Positions 1-7,014 of a stretch of DNA of 9,243 nucleotides are shown here, one piece after another; position 1 is the first letter of the stretch; every line of letters begins with the position of its first letter. The position numbers and the translations under genes are program-made. Source of the DNA: an uncultured Bacteroidales bacterium. Its GTDB lineage: Bacteria; Bacteroidota; Bacteroidia; Bacteroidales; UBA932. The stretch is taken from NCBI GenBank assembly GCA_946545765.1, contig CAMNNS010000053.1, positions 1 through 9,243 of the forward strand, given 5' to 3'. Under the pieces are notes generated by a model. The model was not told the origin of the DNA. It made no database searches and saw only the letters and a list, made by a program, of their open reading frames with translations.

Positions 1-1064
1 ATTAACATATTGCATCCTCTTAATTCGGAATGTTCAATTCGCCCCTCTATAGAGAAACAATTTTCGGAAAACAATTTTCCTAAATCTTCTGTCTCAATAA
101 AACAACAAGAATGGATGTTAGCTAAATCTATAATATTTATCCCTCCCGAGATACTCTTTTGCTTTTCTAACCTTTTTATCTGAAAAGGATTGAGTAAGTC
201 TCGAATAAATATCTTCATCCAAGGAGGAGTTGTAAATAGTCCATTTTTAGTGGAATATGCTTGAGATAAAAGTTCAGCCATTCCATACTCAGAATCTATT
301 TTAGCAGGATAAAAAGCATTTTTAAGAAGTTTGTGTAAATATGTTCTACTTAACTCTTCTCCTCTCCCTTTCATCCCACCTGTCTCCATAATAATAACTC
401 TGTTAAAAGGGTTATTATCTTTATCGCGATAAGATTGTTTAAAAAAATCCTCTACAAATTTTGCAAAATCAATTAGAGCAAAACTTACCCCGAGCAAAAT
501 AGTTTTTTTATTACTGTTGCTCTCGTTTTTGCCAACTTCTATTAACTTTTCTAATAGTTCGTTGTGGTTGTACAAATAAAAACCACCCTCCCCTCCATTA
601 GCCTTTACCAACTCAATAATTTTATCTGCCATATAAACAAGAGATGAGCCATCTCTCTCTAAATAAGATGGTAGTAAAGCAAAAAAATTATAGTTAGAAA
701 GCTCTCCATAGATTCTCTCAAATCCAGAAATAAAACTCTTTTCGTAAATAGATAAATCTTTTACATAGTGCTTAGAGGGGTTCATTCCCGTTGTGGAACT
801 GCTTGTAAATAATTTGTATCCAGATATATCTATAGTTTTCTCAGGCGATGTTATAACCTCTCTGTTTTTAAAAATTTGTATTGGTAAAAAGGGAATATCT
901 TCTATATTTTTTGGTTCTATATCTATTTTGTCAATAATTTTTAAATACTCTTTATAAGGGGAGCAATTCTCTTTTTGATAGTAAAATGCCTCTAAAGCGA
1001 GGGTATTAAAATCTTTTTCATTAGTGATATTAAAAATATCGGCGATATATTTTTCTGTGTTCAT
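1..1064 (-). CDS. LuxE-like acyl-protein synthetase / acyltransferase (3' end cut by window edge)
   Basis: The reading frame is open from the ATG at 1064 to the left edge, giving 354 residues without a stop. It resembles the LuxE family, which activates a fatty acid as acyl-AMP and transfers it to a protein cysteine. Visible marks are a P-loop-like adenylation motif SSSTTG at residues 88-93, LLPSYLERDGSSLVYM near 130-145, ETGGMKGR near 227-234, SEYGMAELLSQAYS near 258-271, and a C-terminal GRIEHSELRGC at 341-351. The last motif normally lies close to the end of this family, so I infer that few residues are missing. No signal peptide or membrane segment is seen, so it should be cytosolic. It lies 15 nt downstream of the GH3 gene on the same strand, so co-transcription is likely. 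The leader ends in CGCAAAAATG with no Shine-Dalgarno sequence. The substrate is unknown; a PaaK-like CoA ligase is the alternative reading. Confidence 0.85.
   Translation of the reverse strand, partial: MNTEKYIADIFNITNEKDFNTLALEAFYYQKENCSPYKEYLKIIDKIDIEPKNIEDIPFLPIQIFKNREVITSPEKTIDISGYKLFTSSSTTGMNPSKHYVKDLSIYEKSFISGFERIYGELSNYNFFALLPSYLERDGSSLVYMADKIIELVKANGGEGGFYLYNHNELLEKLIEVGKNESNSNKKTILLGVSFALIDFAKFVEDFFKQSYRDKDNNPFNRVIIMETGGMKGRGEELSRTYLHKLLKNAFYPAKIDSEYGMAELLSQAYSTKNGLFTTPPWMKIFIRDLLNPFQIKRLEKQKSISGGINIIDLANIHSCCFIETEDLGKLFSENCFSIEGRIEHSELRGCNML
421..432. repeat. Perfect 12-bp palindrome TTATCGCGATAA
   Basis: This self-complementary 12-mer lies inside the LuxE-like gene, where it encodes part of Tyr-Arg-Asp-Lys. 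It is the longest symmetric example of a TCGCGA core that recurs six times in the window, at 424-429, 1777-1782, 3445-3450, 4112-4117, 6200-6205 and 7828-7833. Its function is unknown. It could be a methylation or protein-binding site, or only a favoured codon pair (CGC GAT). Confidence 0.5.
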
Positions 1065-1079
1065 TTTTGCGTATCTGTT

Positions 1080-2669
1080 TTATAAAGAGCGATTTATATC
1101 AATCAATTGCTCTATGTAAGTCATATCTTGCCACAACCTTGGGACTTTGTTTTGCCCTCCTACTTTGCCTCTACTTTTCATCCATTTTAAGAATGCCCCC
1201 TCTTTTAAAGGCTCTATTTTAAGGCTTTGCATCGTAAAATCATTTTTTCTTTTTGCTTCGTAATCTGAATTGATATTAGCAAGTTCTTTATCTAATAATA
1301 TGCTAAAATCCTCTAATTTTTTTTGATCGTATGCCGGTGAACCTTTTTGGAACTCTTGGTTTTTAAACTCTATAGCCCATATATGCCTCCCCTTTTTTAT
1401 CCCCCCACCATCTTCTATCTCCATAAATTGCGGTGCGACAGTGAATTCCACAATATTTACCCCCATCTTCATCGATGCGTTAAGGAGAGCTTTTTCTGCA
1501 TTATCTGTCATCAGCTCTTCGCCAAAGGCATTTATATACATCTTTGTCCGACCTGTAATAATTATTTTATAAGGATTTATAGAGGTGAACCTTACAAGGT
1601 CTTCTATTAAATATCTCCAAAGTCCACCACATGTAGATATGATTATTGCATAGTCTATATTTGGTTTAACCCCTTCTAAATTAGTTACATTACTATTATT
1701 ACCGCTCATTGCTTCCTCTAAATTTTTAAAAGGGACAAATTCATAAAATACCCCATTGTTTAGAGTTAATAACATGTCGCGATGGTCTTCTTGATTCTGA
1801 AAAGCGAAATAGCCCTCCGAGGCGTTATAATTTTCTATATAATGCATACCATCTGAGGGGATAATTTTTTTGTAGAGTTCTCTGTACTGATTAAAACTTG
1901 TTCCGCCATGCATAAATAGCTCTAAATTAGGCCATATCTCATTGATGTTATCTTTTTTGGTGTACTCTAATATTTTATTTAACAGTATTAAATTCCAACT
2001 TGGTACACCAGAAAAATTACTTACATCTTGTTTTGTTGATTCGTTGCAGATAAGTTCTACTTTTTTATCAAATTCTGCAGTTAGGGCTGTACTCTTTTTT
2101 GGTGTTCTAATAAGCTCCGCATAAAAAGGAGAGTTGTAAAGCATTACAGCAGAAAGATCTCCACAATATGACTTTGTTGTTGAAGATATGGTGTCTGCTT
2201 GAACACTCCCCCCTAAAGTGAGAGCTTTTGTTGTAAATATTTTTGTCTTTGGATTGTTTGCCGCATAATTAACTATCATCCTTTTCATGCCCCCGAAGTG
2301 ATTGATATATAAAGAGTCGGGGGTTATAGGTATAAATTTGCTTTTATCGGATGAGGTCCCACTTGATTTTGCGAACCATTTAACTTTTTGATTCCAAAGA
2401 ATATAATTTTCTCCTTTGCGAATACGATTTATATATTCTACAATATCATTGTATCTTACTATAGGAACATTATTTTGAAAATCTTTATAAGAATTTATCT
2501 GCTCGAAATGGTGTTTTTTTCCATAAAATGTCTCTCTTCCACATTTAACCAAATTGTTTAGCACTTTAGATTGAATCTCTATAGGTTTCTTAGAATAATC
2601 CTCTATCTCTCTTAAAAAATTTATGTAAAAAGAGAGTGTTGCTTTTTTAATTATCTGGTTAATATTCAT
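1080..2669 (-). CDS. GH3-family acyl-acid-amido synthetase-like protein
   Basis: A 529-residue cytosolic protein of the GH3 superfamily, which shares its adenylation chemistry with firefly luciferase-type enzymes. Plant members such as JAR1 join jasmonate or auxin to amino acids; the function of bacterial members is not established. Three nucleotide-binding motifs are present: SSGTSSDKSKFIP at 102-114, YNASEG at 281-286, and TCGGLWRYLIEDLVRFTS at 346-363, followed by GRTKMYINAFGEEL at 373-386. The C-terminal domain carries GGQNKVPRL at 504-512. Length suits a full family member. One oddity is that the third motif reads IED where I expect a Gly before the ribose-binding Asp (D357). The start at 2669 is the first Met and gives a normal N-terminus. 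It sits 27 nt after recO and 15 nt before the LuxE-like gene, suggesting one transcript. The leader is A/T-rich (ATAAATTTATG). The label 'auxin-responsive promoter' often given to this family is only historical. Confidence 0.95.
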   Translation of the reverse strand: MNINQIIKKATLSFYINFLREIEDYSKKPIEIQSKVLNNLVKCGRETFYGKKHHFEQINSYKDFQNNVPIVRYNDIVEYINRIRKGENYILWNQKVKWFAKSSGTSSDKSKFIPITPDSLYINHFGGMKRMIVNYAANNPKTKIFTTKALTLGGSVQADTISSTTKSYCGDLSAVMLYNSPFYAELIRTPKKSTALTAEFDKKVELICNESTKQDVSNFSGVPSWNLILLNKILEYTKKDNINEIWPNLELFMHGGTSFNQYRELYKKIIPSDGMHYIENYNASEGYFAFQNQEDHRDMLLTLNNGVFYEFVPFKNLEEAMSGNNSNVTNLEGVKPNIDYAIIISTCGGLWRYLIEDLVRFTSINPYKIIITGRTKMYINAFGEELMTDNAEKALLNASMKMGVNIVEFTVAPQFMEIEDGGGIKKGRHIWAIEFKNQEFQKGSPAYDQKKLEDFSILLDKELANINSDYEAKRKNDFTMQSLKIEPLKEGAFLKWMKSRGKVGGQNKVPRLWQDMTYIEQLIDINRSL

Positions 2670-2696
2670 AAATTTATATTTTGATAGCGGTTTTGT

Positions 2697-3422
2697 TTAA
2701 TTAAAAATCTCACCTAAAACACAAATAGACTTTAAATCTATTTTACTCCCGATATGAAAAGAGATATAGTCTAATAGTCTCTTTAAAAATTCTCCTCTAA
2801 ACCTACCACTACATTTTATCTGATTTAAATTATATAATTGTAAAGATAACATTCTGTTTAACAATTTTGATTGCTCTATATCTAAGCACATAAGGTCATT
2901 GAAATTGTTGCAAAACATAGCTGTCTCAAAATTAAAGTACTGTCTCTCTTCGGAATAATTGTTTATCGGCATATAACCCAATTGTTTACAGTATTGTACT
3001 GTAAAATATAGATGAAAATTTTCTATTCCATTTTCTAATGAATCCAATAGTAAAATAGATTTAACTAAAAAATTGTAAAGTTCGGAGTTGGGCTCTATCT
3101 CTTTAATGCTTTTTTGTAATAGTTCGCTAATATATAGAGCAATAGAGGTTTTACGAATATCTTCTCGTATAGTTTGCAGTTTGTAAGCATTATTCAATTC
3201 CTTGATAACAGGCATTCCTATAGCCGTTTGGCTGGAGTGCCTATTATAAACAACAGCATCTATAATATTGAGTGGGGCAATTAAATTATTATTAGAGTGT
3301 TTTTTGCCCACATAAAAGTAGTATGTACTTTTGCCACTTTTATTAGAGAACCCTTTTACAACTACTCCATTATCTGAATGCTTAATAGTGTGAAATACAA
3401 TTATTTGGCATTTAGTGAGCAT
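2697..3422 (-). CDS. recO: DNA repair protein RecO
   Basis: A 241-residue protein with the RecO layout, close to the usual Bacteroidota length. The N-terminal OB-fold (about 1-80) begins MLTKCQIIVFHTIKHSDNG, matching the family opening in which a short strand is followed by a conserved Tyr/His-Ser-Asp. The rest is the helical domain, with FHLYFTVQYCKQLGYMP near 137-153 and a C-terminal helix leading to a stretch like the 'SLKVLRE' ending. RecO works with RecR and SSB to load RecA on gapped single-stranded DNA (RecFOR pathway). No four-cysteine zinc motif is visible, as I expect in this phylum. The start is well supported by the conserved N-terminus and lies inside the 3' end of rdgB, giving a 22 nt overlap in another frame and probably translational coupling. 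The GH3 gene follows after 27 nt. Sequence conservation is low, as is usual for RecO. Confidence 0.88.
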   Translation of the reverse strand: MLTKCQIIVFHTIKHSDNGVVVKGFSNKSGKSTYYFYVGKKHSNNNLIAPLNIIDAVVYNRHSSQTAIGMPVIKELNNAYKLQTIREDIRKTSIALYISELLQKSIKEIEPNSELYNFLVKSILLLDSLENGIENFHLYFTVQYCKQLGYMPINNYSEERQYFNFETAMFCNNFNDLMCLDIEQSKLLNRMLSLQLYNLNQIKCSGRFRGEFLKRLLDYISFHIGSKIDLKSICVLGEIFN

Positions 3423-4006
3423 AAGAAATCTGATAGTTTTTTTATCGCGATACCTCTGTGAGAGATAGAATTTTTTTCCTTGTCAGACATTTGTGCAAAT
3501 GTTTTTGAAAACCCTTCAGGGATAAAAACGCTATCGTATCCAAAGCCACCTTCACCAACAATCTCTCGAGATATTTCTCCATTTATCTTTCCTTCAAATA
3601 TATAGTATTCTCCATTATACCAAAGTGTTACAACCGTTTTAAAATGTGCCTTACGAGAGATACTATGCCCTGCTTCTTTCTCTTTCTTATCTAATTCTCT
3701 TAAAAGTTTATAGATATTATCTGAAAACTTTTTCCCCTCACCTGCATATCTTGCAGAATAAACCCCCGGTGCCCCATCTAAAGAATCTACCTCTAAACCA
3801 GTATCATCTGCAAAACAATTTTTGCCGAATAATTCCTTTATATATTTGCACTTTTGCATAGAATTATCCTCTAATGTTACCCCTGTTTCGAGTATATCTT
3901 CATTGCACCCTAAATCTTTTGGCATAATAAGTGTGAAACACTCCCCTATAATTTCTTGTGCTTCTTTGAGCTTGTGGCTATTGTTAGTTGCAAAAATTAT
4001 CTCCAT
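3401..4006 (-). CDS. rdgB: Non-canonical purine NTP pyrophosphatase (RdgB/HAM1)
   Basis: A 201-residue cytosolic enzyme of the Ham1/ITPase family, full length. It hydrolyses dITP, ITP and XTP to the monophosphate plus pyrophosphate, keeping deaminated purines out of DNA and RNA. Signature motifs are FATNNSHKLKE at 5-15 (phosphate binding), FADDTGLEVDSLDGAPG at 65-81 with the catalytic Asp pair at 67-68, GGFGYDSVF at 153-161, and MSDKEKNSISHRG at 173-185 (base recognition). The start at 4006 places the first beta strand MEIIFATNN at the N-terminus, as is standard. It is the first gene of the leftward block, directly beside the divergent promoter region, and its end overlaps recO. That pairing links nucleotide-pool cleaning with recombinational repair, which makes functional sense but is an inference. 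All expected residues are present. Confidence 0.97.
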   Translation of the reverse strand: MEIIFATNNSHKLKEAQEIIGECFTLIMPKDLGCNEDILETGVTLEDNSMQKCKYIKELFGKNCFADDTGLEVDSLDGAPGVYSARYAGEGKKFSDNIYKLLRELDKKEKEAGHSISRKAHFKTVVTLWYNGEYYIFEGKINGEISREIVGEGGFGYDSVFIPEGFSKTFAQMSDKEKNSISHRGIAIKKLSDFLCSLNAK

Positions 4007-4025
4007 AAAGTTATTTTTAGCTGCT

Positions 4026-4033
4026 CAAAGTTA
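4026..4033 (-). promoter_or_regulatory. Candidate Bacteroidota -7 box for the rdgB operon
   Basis: The minus strand reads TAACTTTG here, an exact match to the Bacteroidota -7 consensus TAnnTTTG. Transcription would start about 13 nt before the rdgB ATG, giving a very short leader. No convincing -33 TTTG element lies at the usual spacing. A second, one-mismatch copy (AAACTTTG) on the same strand at 4070-4077 is an alternative. Confidence 0.4.
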
Positions 4034-4051
4034 GTAAAAGTTAGGAATTAT

Positions 4052-4059
4052 TAACTTTG
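4052..4059 (+). promoter_or_regulatory. Candidate Bacteroidota -7 box for the S41 peptidase gene
   Basis: The plus strand reads TAACTTTG, an exact match to TAnnTTTG. A start near 4065 would give a leader of about 55 nt before the ATG at 4122. No clear -33 TTTG is found upstream. Together with the minus-strand copy at 4026-4033 it forms a perfect 8-bp inverted repeat with an 18-nt spacer, and with 4070-4076 a 7-bp inverted repeat with a 10-nt spacer. The whole divergent intergenic region is 4007-4121. Confidence 0.45.
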
Positions 4060-4110
4060 TAGAGAGTTGCAAAGTTTTATATAAGCAGAAAATTATAAAT
4101 AGAAAAATAA

Positions 4111-4118
4111 ATCGCGAT
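4111..4118. other. Palindrome ATCGCGAT in the ribosome-binding position of the S41 gene
   Basis: This 8-bp palindrome ends three bases (AAA) before the ATG at 4122, where a Shine-Dalgarno sequence would sit in other bacteria. No purine-rich Shine-Dalgarno is present; the rest of the leader is almost entirely A and T. It is the only noncoding copy among the six TCGCGA sites in the window. Confidence 0.5.
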
Positions 4119-4121
4119 AAA

Positions 4122-5759
4122 ATGAAAAAAAGAATTTATATCATAACTCTTGTGGTTTTACTCTCTTTCTTTGGGATAAATAACAGAATATCAGGGCAAA
4201 CTAAAAACTTTGATATGCTAAAACTTTTAGAAATACAGAGTAATATTCTCCAATCGTTAGCGGTAGATTTTGTCGATACATTAAATTTTGAGAAGGCAAT
4301 AAAGGTTGGGATAAATGCGATGCTTGAAAGTTTAGACCCATATACAGAATTTGTCCCTGCAGAGAATAAGGAGGATATAGAGATGCTAACAACAAGTTCT
4401 TATGGTGGTGTGGGAGCATTGATAAGAAAAATAGATTCTTTGGGGGTGATGATAATTCAGCCTTATCCAAATTCACCAGCAGTAAAGTTTGGTTTAGAGC
4501 CATCTGATATAATATTAAAGATAGACGGGGTAGATGTAAAATCTTTATCAGCAGATGAATGCAGTGCAAGGATGAGAGGAGCACCCGACACAAAAGTTAA
4601 ACTGTTTGTTAGGAAAGGGAGAAGTGGAAAAGAGGAGGAGATAGAGGTTATTAGGGGAAAAGTTCATACTTCTGATGTCTCCTATTTTGGACTATTAAAT
4701 GATGAAGAGGGGCGAGTTACACAAGATGGATATATCATGATAAGTGGCTTTACCCTTAAAGGGGCAGATGATGTTAGAAAAGCGGTAGTTGAATTGAAAA
4801 ATATGGGTGCAAAAAGAATAGTGTTAGACCTTAGAGGAAATGGTGGTGGGCTTATAGATGAGGCCGTTGATATAGTCTCTATCTTTGTTCCAAAAGGTAC
4901 TCTTGTTGTGAGTGCTAAAGGTAAAGGTGCTTCTTCAAATTTCTCTTATTCAACGACCAAAGAGCCTGTAGATACCGAGATACCTGTTATGGTTATGGTT
5001 AATTCTGCATCAGCGTCTTCGTCAGAGATTGTGGCAGGAGCGATACAAGACTTAGACAGAGGGGTGATTATGGGGGTAAAAACTTTTGGGAAAGGGCTTG
5101 TTCAAACATTTAGATCTATTGGCTATGATGCAAAATTAAAACTGACAATCTCTAAATATTACACCCCAAGTGGCAGATGTATTCAGATAATGGATTATTC
5201 TCATAGAAACGAAGATGGAAGTGTTGGAGCTGTTCCCGATTCTTTAAAAAAACCATTCAAAACTTTAAAAGGGCGAACAGTTTATGATGGTGGAGGTATC
5301 ACTCCCGATACGACTATAGAGCCTGTAGTGTATAGCAGACCTGTAACTGCCTTAATTTTAGGAGGATTATTAGACGAATATGCTGTAGAGTATTATAAGA
5401 AAAATAAAAAAATAGCTTCGGCAGAGGAGTTCTCATTAACAGACAAAGAGTATATGGAGTTTGTTAAGTATGTAGCCTCAAAAGATTTTGATTCAAGAAC
5501 AGGTGAAGAGATCTTGTTTGATCACTTGATTAAGCAGGCAAAAGAGAGTGGTAATTATGAGAAGAATAAAAATGAATATGAAGCCCTCTCAAAAAAAATC
5601 ATACTTTCAAAAGAGCAAGTGCTAATTGATAATAAAAACGAGATAAAGGGGGCTTTAGAAAGCGAGATAGTAAGTAAGTATTATTATACTTATGGTAGAG
5701 TTAAGTCTCAATTAAAATCAGACACTCAGTTATTTAACGCAATAAAAGCGTGGCAATAA
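4122..5759 (+). CDS. Exported S41 C-terminal processing peptidase with PDZ domain
   Basis: A 545-residue serine protease of the CtpA/Prc family, which trims or degrades envelope proteins from their C-termini. A signal peptide is visible: MKKR, a hydrophobic stretch at 5-19, then RISGQ at 22-26, a likely type I cleavage region, so it acts in the periplasm. A PDZ domain spans about 93-175, with GGVGALI at 95-101 and SPAVKFGLEPSDIILKIDG at 118-136. The S41 core spans about 200-385: DGYIMISGF, IVLDLRGNGGG at 233-243, VNSASASSSEI at 293-303 and TFGKGLVQ at 321-328. By alignment with Prc (Ser430/Lys455) the dyad is S299 and K324, which keeps the same 25-residue separation. A charged C-terminal tail of about 150 residues follows, as in other Bacteroidota homologues. 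It is apparently monocistronic, divergent from rdgB and convergent with the U32 gene. Its substrates are unknown. Confidence 0.97.
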   Translation: MKKRIYIITLVVLLSFFGINNRISGQTKNFDMLKLLEIQSNILQSLAVDFVDTLNFEKAIKVGINAMLESLDPYTEFVPAENKEDIEMLTTSSYGGVGALIRKIDSLGVMIIQPYPNSPAVKFGLEPSDIILKIDGVDVKSLSADECSARMRGAPDTKVKLFVRKGRSGKEEEIEVIRGKVHTSDVSYFGLLNDEEGRVTQDGYIMISGFTLKGADDVRKAVVELKNMGAKRIVLDLRGNGGGLIDEAVDIVSIFVPKGTLVVSAKGKGASSNFSYSTTKEPVDTEIPVMVMVNSASASSSEIVAGAIQDLDRGVIMGVKTFGKGLVQTFRSIGYDAKLKLTISKYYTPSGRCIQIMDYSHRNEDGSVGAVPDSLKKPFKTLKGRTVYDGGGITPDTTIEPVVYSRPVTALILGGLLDEYAVEYYKKNKKIASAEEFSLTDKEYMEFVKYVASKDFDSRTGEEILFDHLIKQAKESGNYEKNKNEYEALSKKIILSKEQVLIDNKNEIKGALESEIVSKYYYTYGRVKSQLKSDTQLFNAIKAWQ

Positions 5760-5771
5760 TATATTTGGGTG

Positions 5772-5802
5772 TAAAATTTTATTTATCTTCCCAAAGATAA
5801 AT
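5772..5802. terminator. Possible bidirectional terminator hairpin between convergent genes
   Basis: A perfect 9-bp inverted repeat (ATTTATCTT at 5781-5789, AAGATAAAT at 5794-5802) has a 4-nt loop and abuts an AT-only palindrome TAAAATTTTA at 5772-5781. It lies 21 nt past the S41 stop, and most of the hairpin is inside the last codons of the U32 gene. The stem is AT-rich and no clear U-tract follows on the plus strand, so the call is weak. Confidence 0.3.
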
Positions 5803-7014
5803 CTTATCTGACCTACGTAACTTGTGTGAGATAGGAATAGAGCACAAATCGCCTTTAACAGCTTTTTCTCTATTCTTTAAATCAACCCTTATCTCTGTAA
5901 TGGTATGCTCTATACAACCTGTTGAAGGTCCAATGATTAAGATATTATCTCCAACTTTTAGCTCTCGGTGTTCTATTAGAACTTCTGCAACAGAAATGTT
6001 GGAGAAATAGTTTGTAATTTTAGCAACATAGGTTTTGATTTTGGTTGCTTTGCTTCCATAAACCTCACTCCACTCTCCTAACCTTGCACCTTGATAATAT
6101 CCATCCCAAAAGCCTCTATTAAAAACAGTTGCAAGCTTGTCTTTAAATTCCTTTGCAAGAGCTTTGGTATAATTATTTTCTAACACTGCATTAGCCGCAT
6201 CGCGATAAATAGAGGTAACAAATTTGACATACTCTGCACTTCTTGCGCGCCCCTCTATTTTGAAAACAGTAACTCCGCTATCAATGATTTTATCTATAAA
6301 CTCAATGGTACATAGATCTTTAGGAGACATTATATATTTGTTCTCTATATTCAGTTCTCTCCCTGTCTCCAAGTCTGTAACTTTATATCCCCTTCTACAT
6401 ATTTGATAACAACTTCCTCTATTGGCAGAAGCATTGTATTCTTGTAAACTTAAATAGCATTTTCCCGATATGCTCATACAGAGTGCTCCGTGTACAAAAA
6501 TCTCTGTTCTAAGGAGTTTACCATTTGGTCCACAAATATTCTCTTCTTTTATTTTTTCGTTTATCTCTTTAATTTGTGGCAAAGTGAGTTCTCTTGCAAG
6601 TACAATGACATCTGCAAACTGAGCATAAAATTTTGCCGCTTCAAAATTGGACACATTTAGTTGTGTAGATATATGTACCTCCAAACCCATTTCTCGGGCG
6701 AGTAAAATAACAGCCATATCAGAGGCGATGATAGCATCTATTTTAGCCTCTTTTGCAGCAACCAGAGTATCTTTAATAGATTTTATATCTTCTTGATAAA
6801 CAACGATATTTAGCGTTAGATATGATTTAATATTATTTTCTGAACAAATGCGAGTTATCTCTTTAAGGTCTTCAATAGAAAAATTATTGGCAGAGTGTGA
6901 TCGCATATTTAAATTCCCAACCCCAAAATAGACGGAGTTTGCACCACCTTGAATAGCAGCGTGTAAACATTCAAAATTGCCCGCTGGGGACATTATCTCA
7001 ACTTTTGACATCAT
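5779..7014 (-). CDS. U32 family protein (TrhP/RlhA-like tRNA or rRNA hydroxylation factor)
   Basis: A 411-residue cytosolic protein of the U32 family. Such genes are often named collagenase PrtC, but characterised members TrhP, RlhA and UbiU/V are iron-sulphur proteins that hydroxylate tRNA, 23S rRNA or ubiquinone using prephenate or O2. It begins KVEIMSPAGNFECLHAAIQGGA (4-25), the family N-terminus, and carries the signature EIFVHGALCMSISGKCYLS (171-189) followed by SANRGSCYQICR (196-207). Cys179, 186, 202 and 235 match the spacing of the [4Fe-4S] ligands of UbiU closely; Cys206 is extra. A beta-barrel C-terminal domain follows from about 320. Length fits TrhP better than RlhA, so hydroxylation of uridine 34 in tRNA is the leading guess. 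Its ATG overlaps the stop of the upstream hydrolase gene (ATGA), which indicates coupling. A second ATG follows directly, so the start is uncertain by one codon. Confidence 0.93.
   Translation of the reverse strand: MMSKVEIMSPAGNFECLHAAIQGGANSVYFGVGNLNMRSHSANNFSIEDLKEITRICSENNIKSYLTLNIVVYQEDIKSIKDTLVAAKEAKIDAIIASDMAVILLAREMGLEVHISTQLNVSNFEAAKFYAQFADVIVLARELTLPQIKEINEKIKEENICGPNGKLLRTEIFVHGALCMSISGKCYLSLQEYNASANRGSCYQICRRGYKVTDLETGRELNIENKYIMSPKDLCTIEFIDKIIDSGVTVFKIEGRARSAEYVKFVTSIYRDAANAVLENNYTKALAKEFKDKLATVFNRGFWDGYYQGARLGEWSEVYGSKATKIKTYVAKITNYFSNISVAEVLIEHRELKVGDNILIIGPSTGCIEHTITEIRVDLKNREKAVKGDLCSIPISHKLRRSDKIYLWEDK

Noticed and set aside
1347..1610. 87-codon plus-strand open frame opposite the GH3 gene
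   Set aside because: Fully antisense to conserved GH3 coding sequence, with no leader or recognisable protein; its Cys/His content comes from the opposite strand.
1080..2669. Plant-type hormone response role for the GH3 gene
   Set aside because: The family name comes from plant gene induction. The sequence only supports adenylate-forming chemistry and gives no evidence of auxin or jasmonate as substrate.
4053..4076. Leader RNA hairpin or riboswitch upstream of the S41 gene
   Set aside because: The stem is 7 bp and overlaps the likely -7 promoter element, so it would probably not be transcribed; the leader is short and lacks any known riboswitch pattern.
4201..4593. 130-codon minus-strand open frame inside the S41 peptidase gene
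   Set aside because: It lies antisense to the signal and PDZ regions of a clear gene, and its translation resembles no protein I know and is rich in Leu, Pro and His as expected of a shadow frame.
5779..7014. Annotation of the U32 gene as a secreted collagenase (PrtC)
   Set aside because: No signal peptide is present, and the cysteine pattern matches the RNA/ubiquinone hydroxylation members of the family instead.
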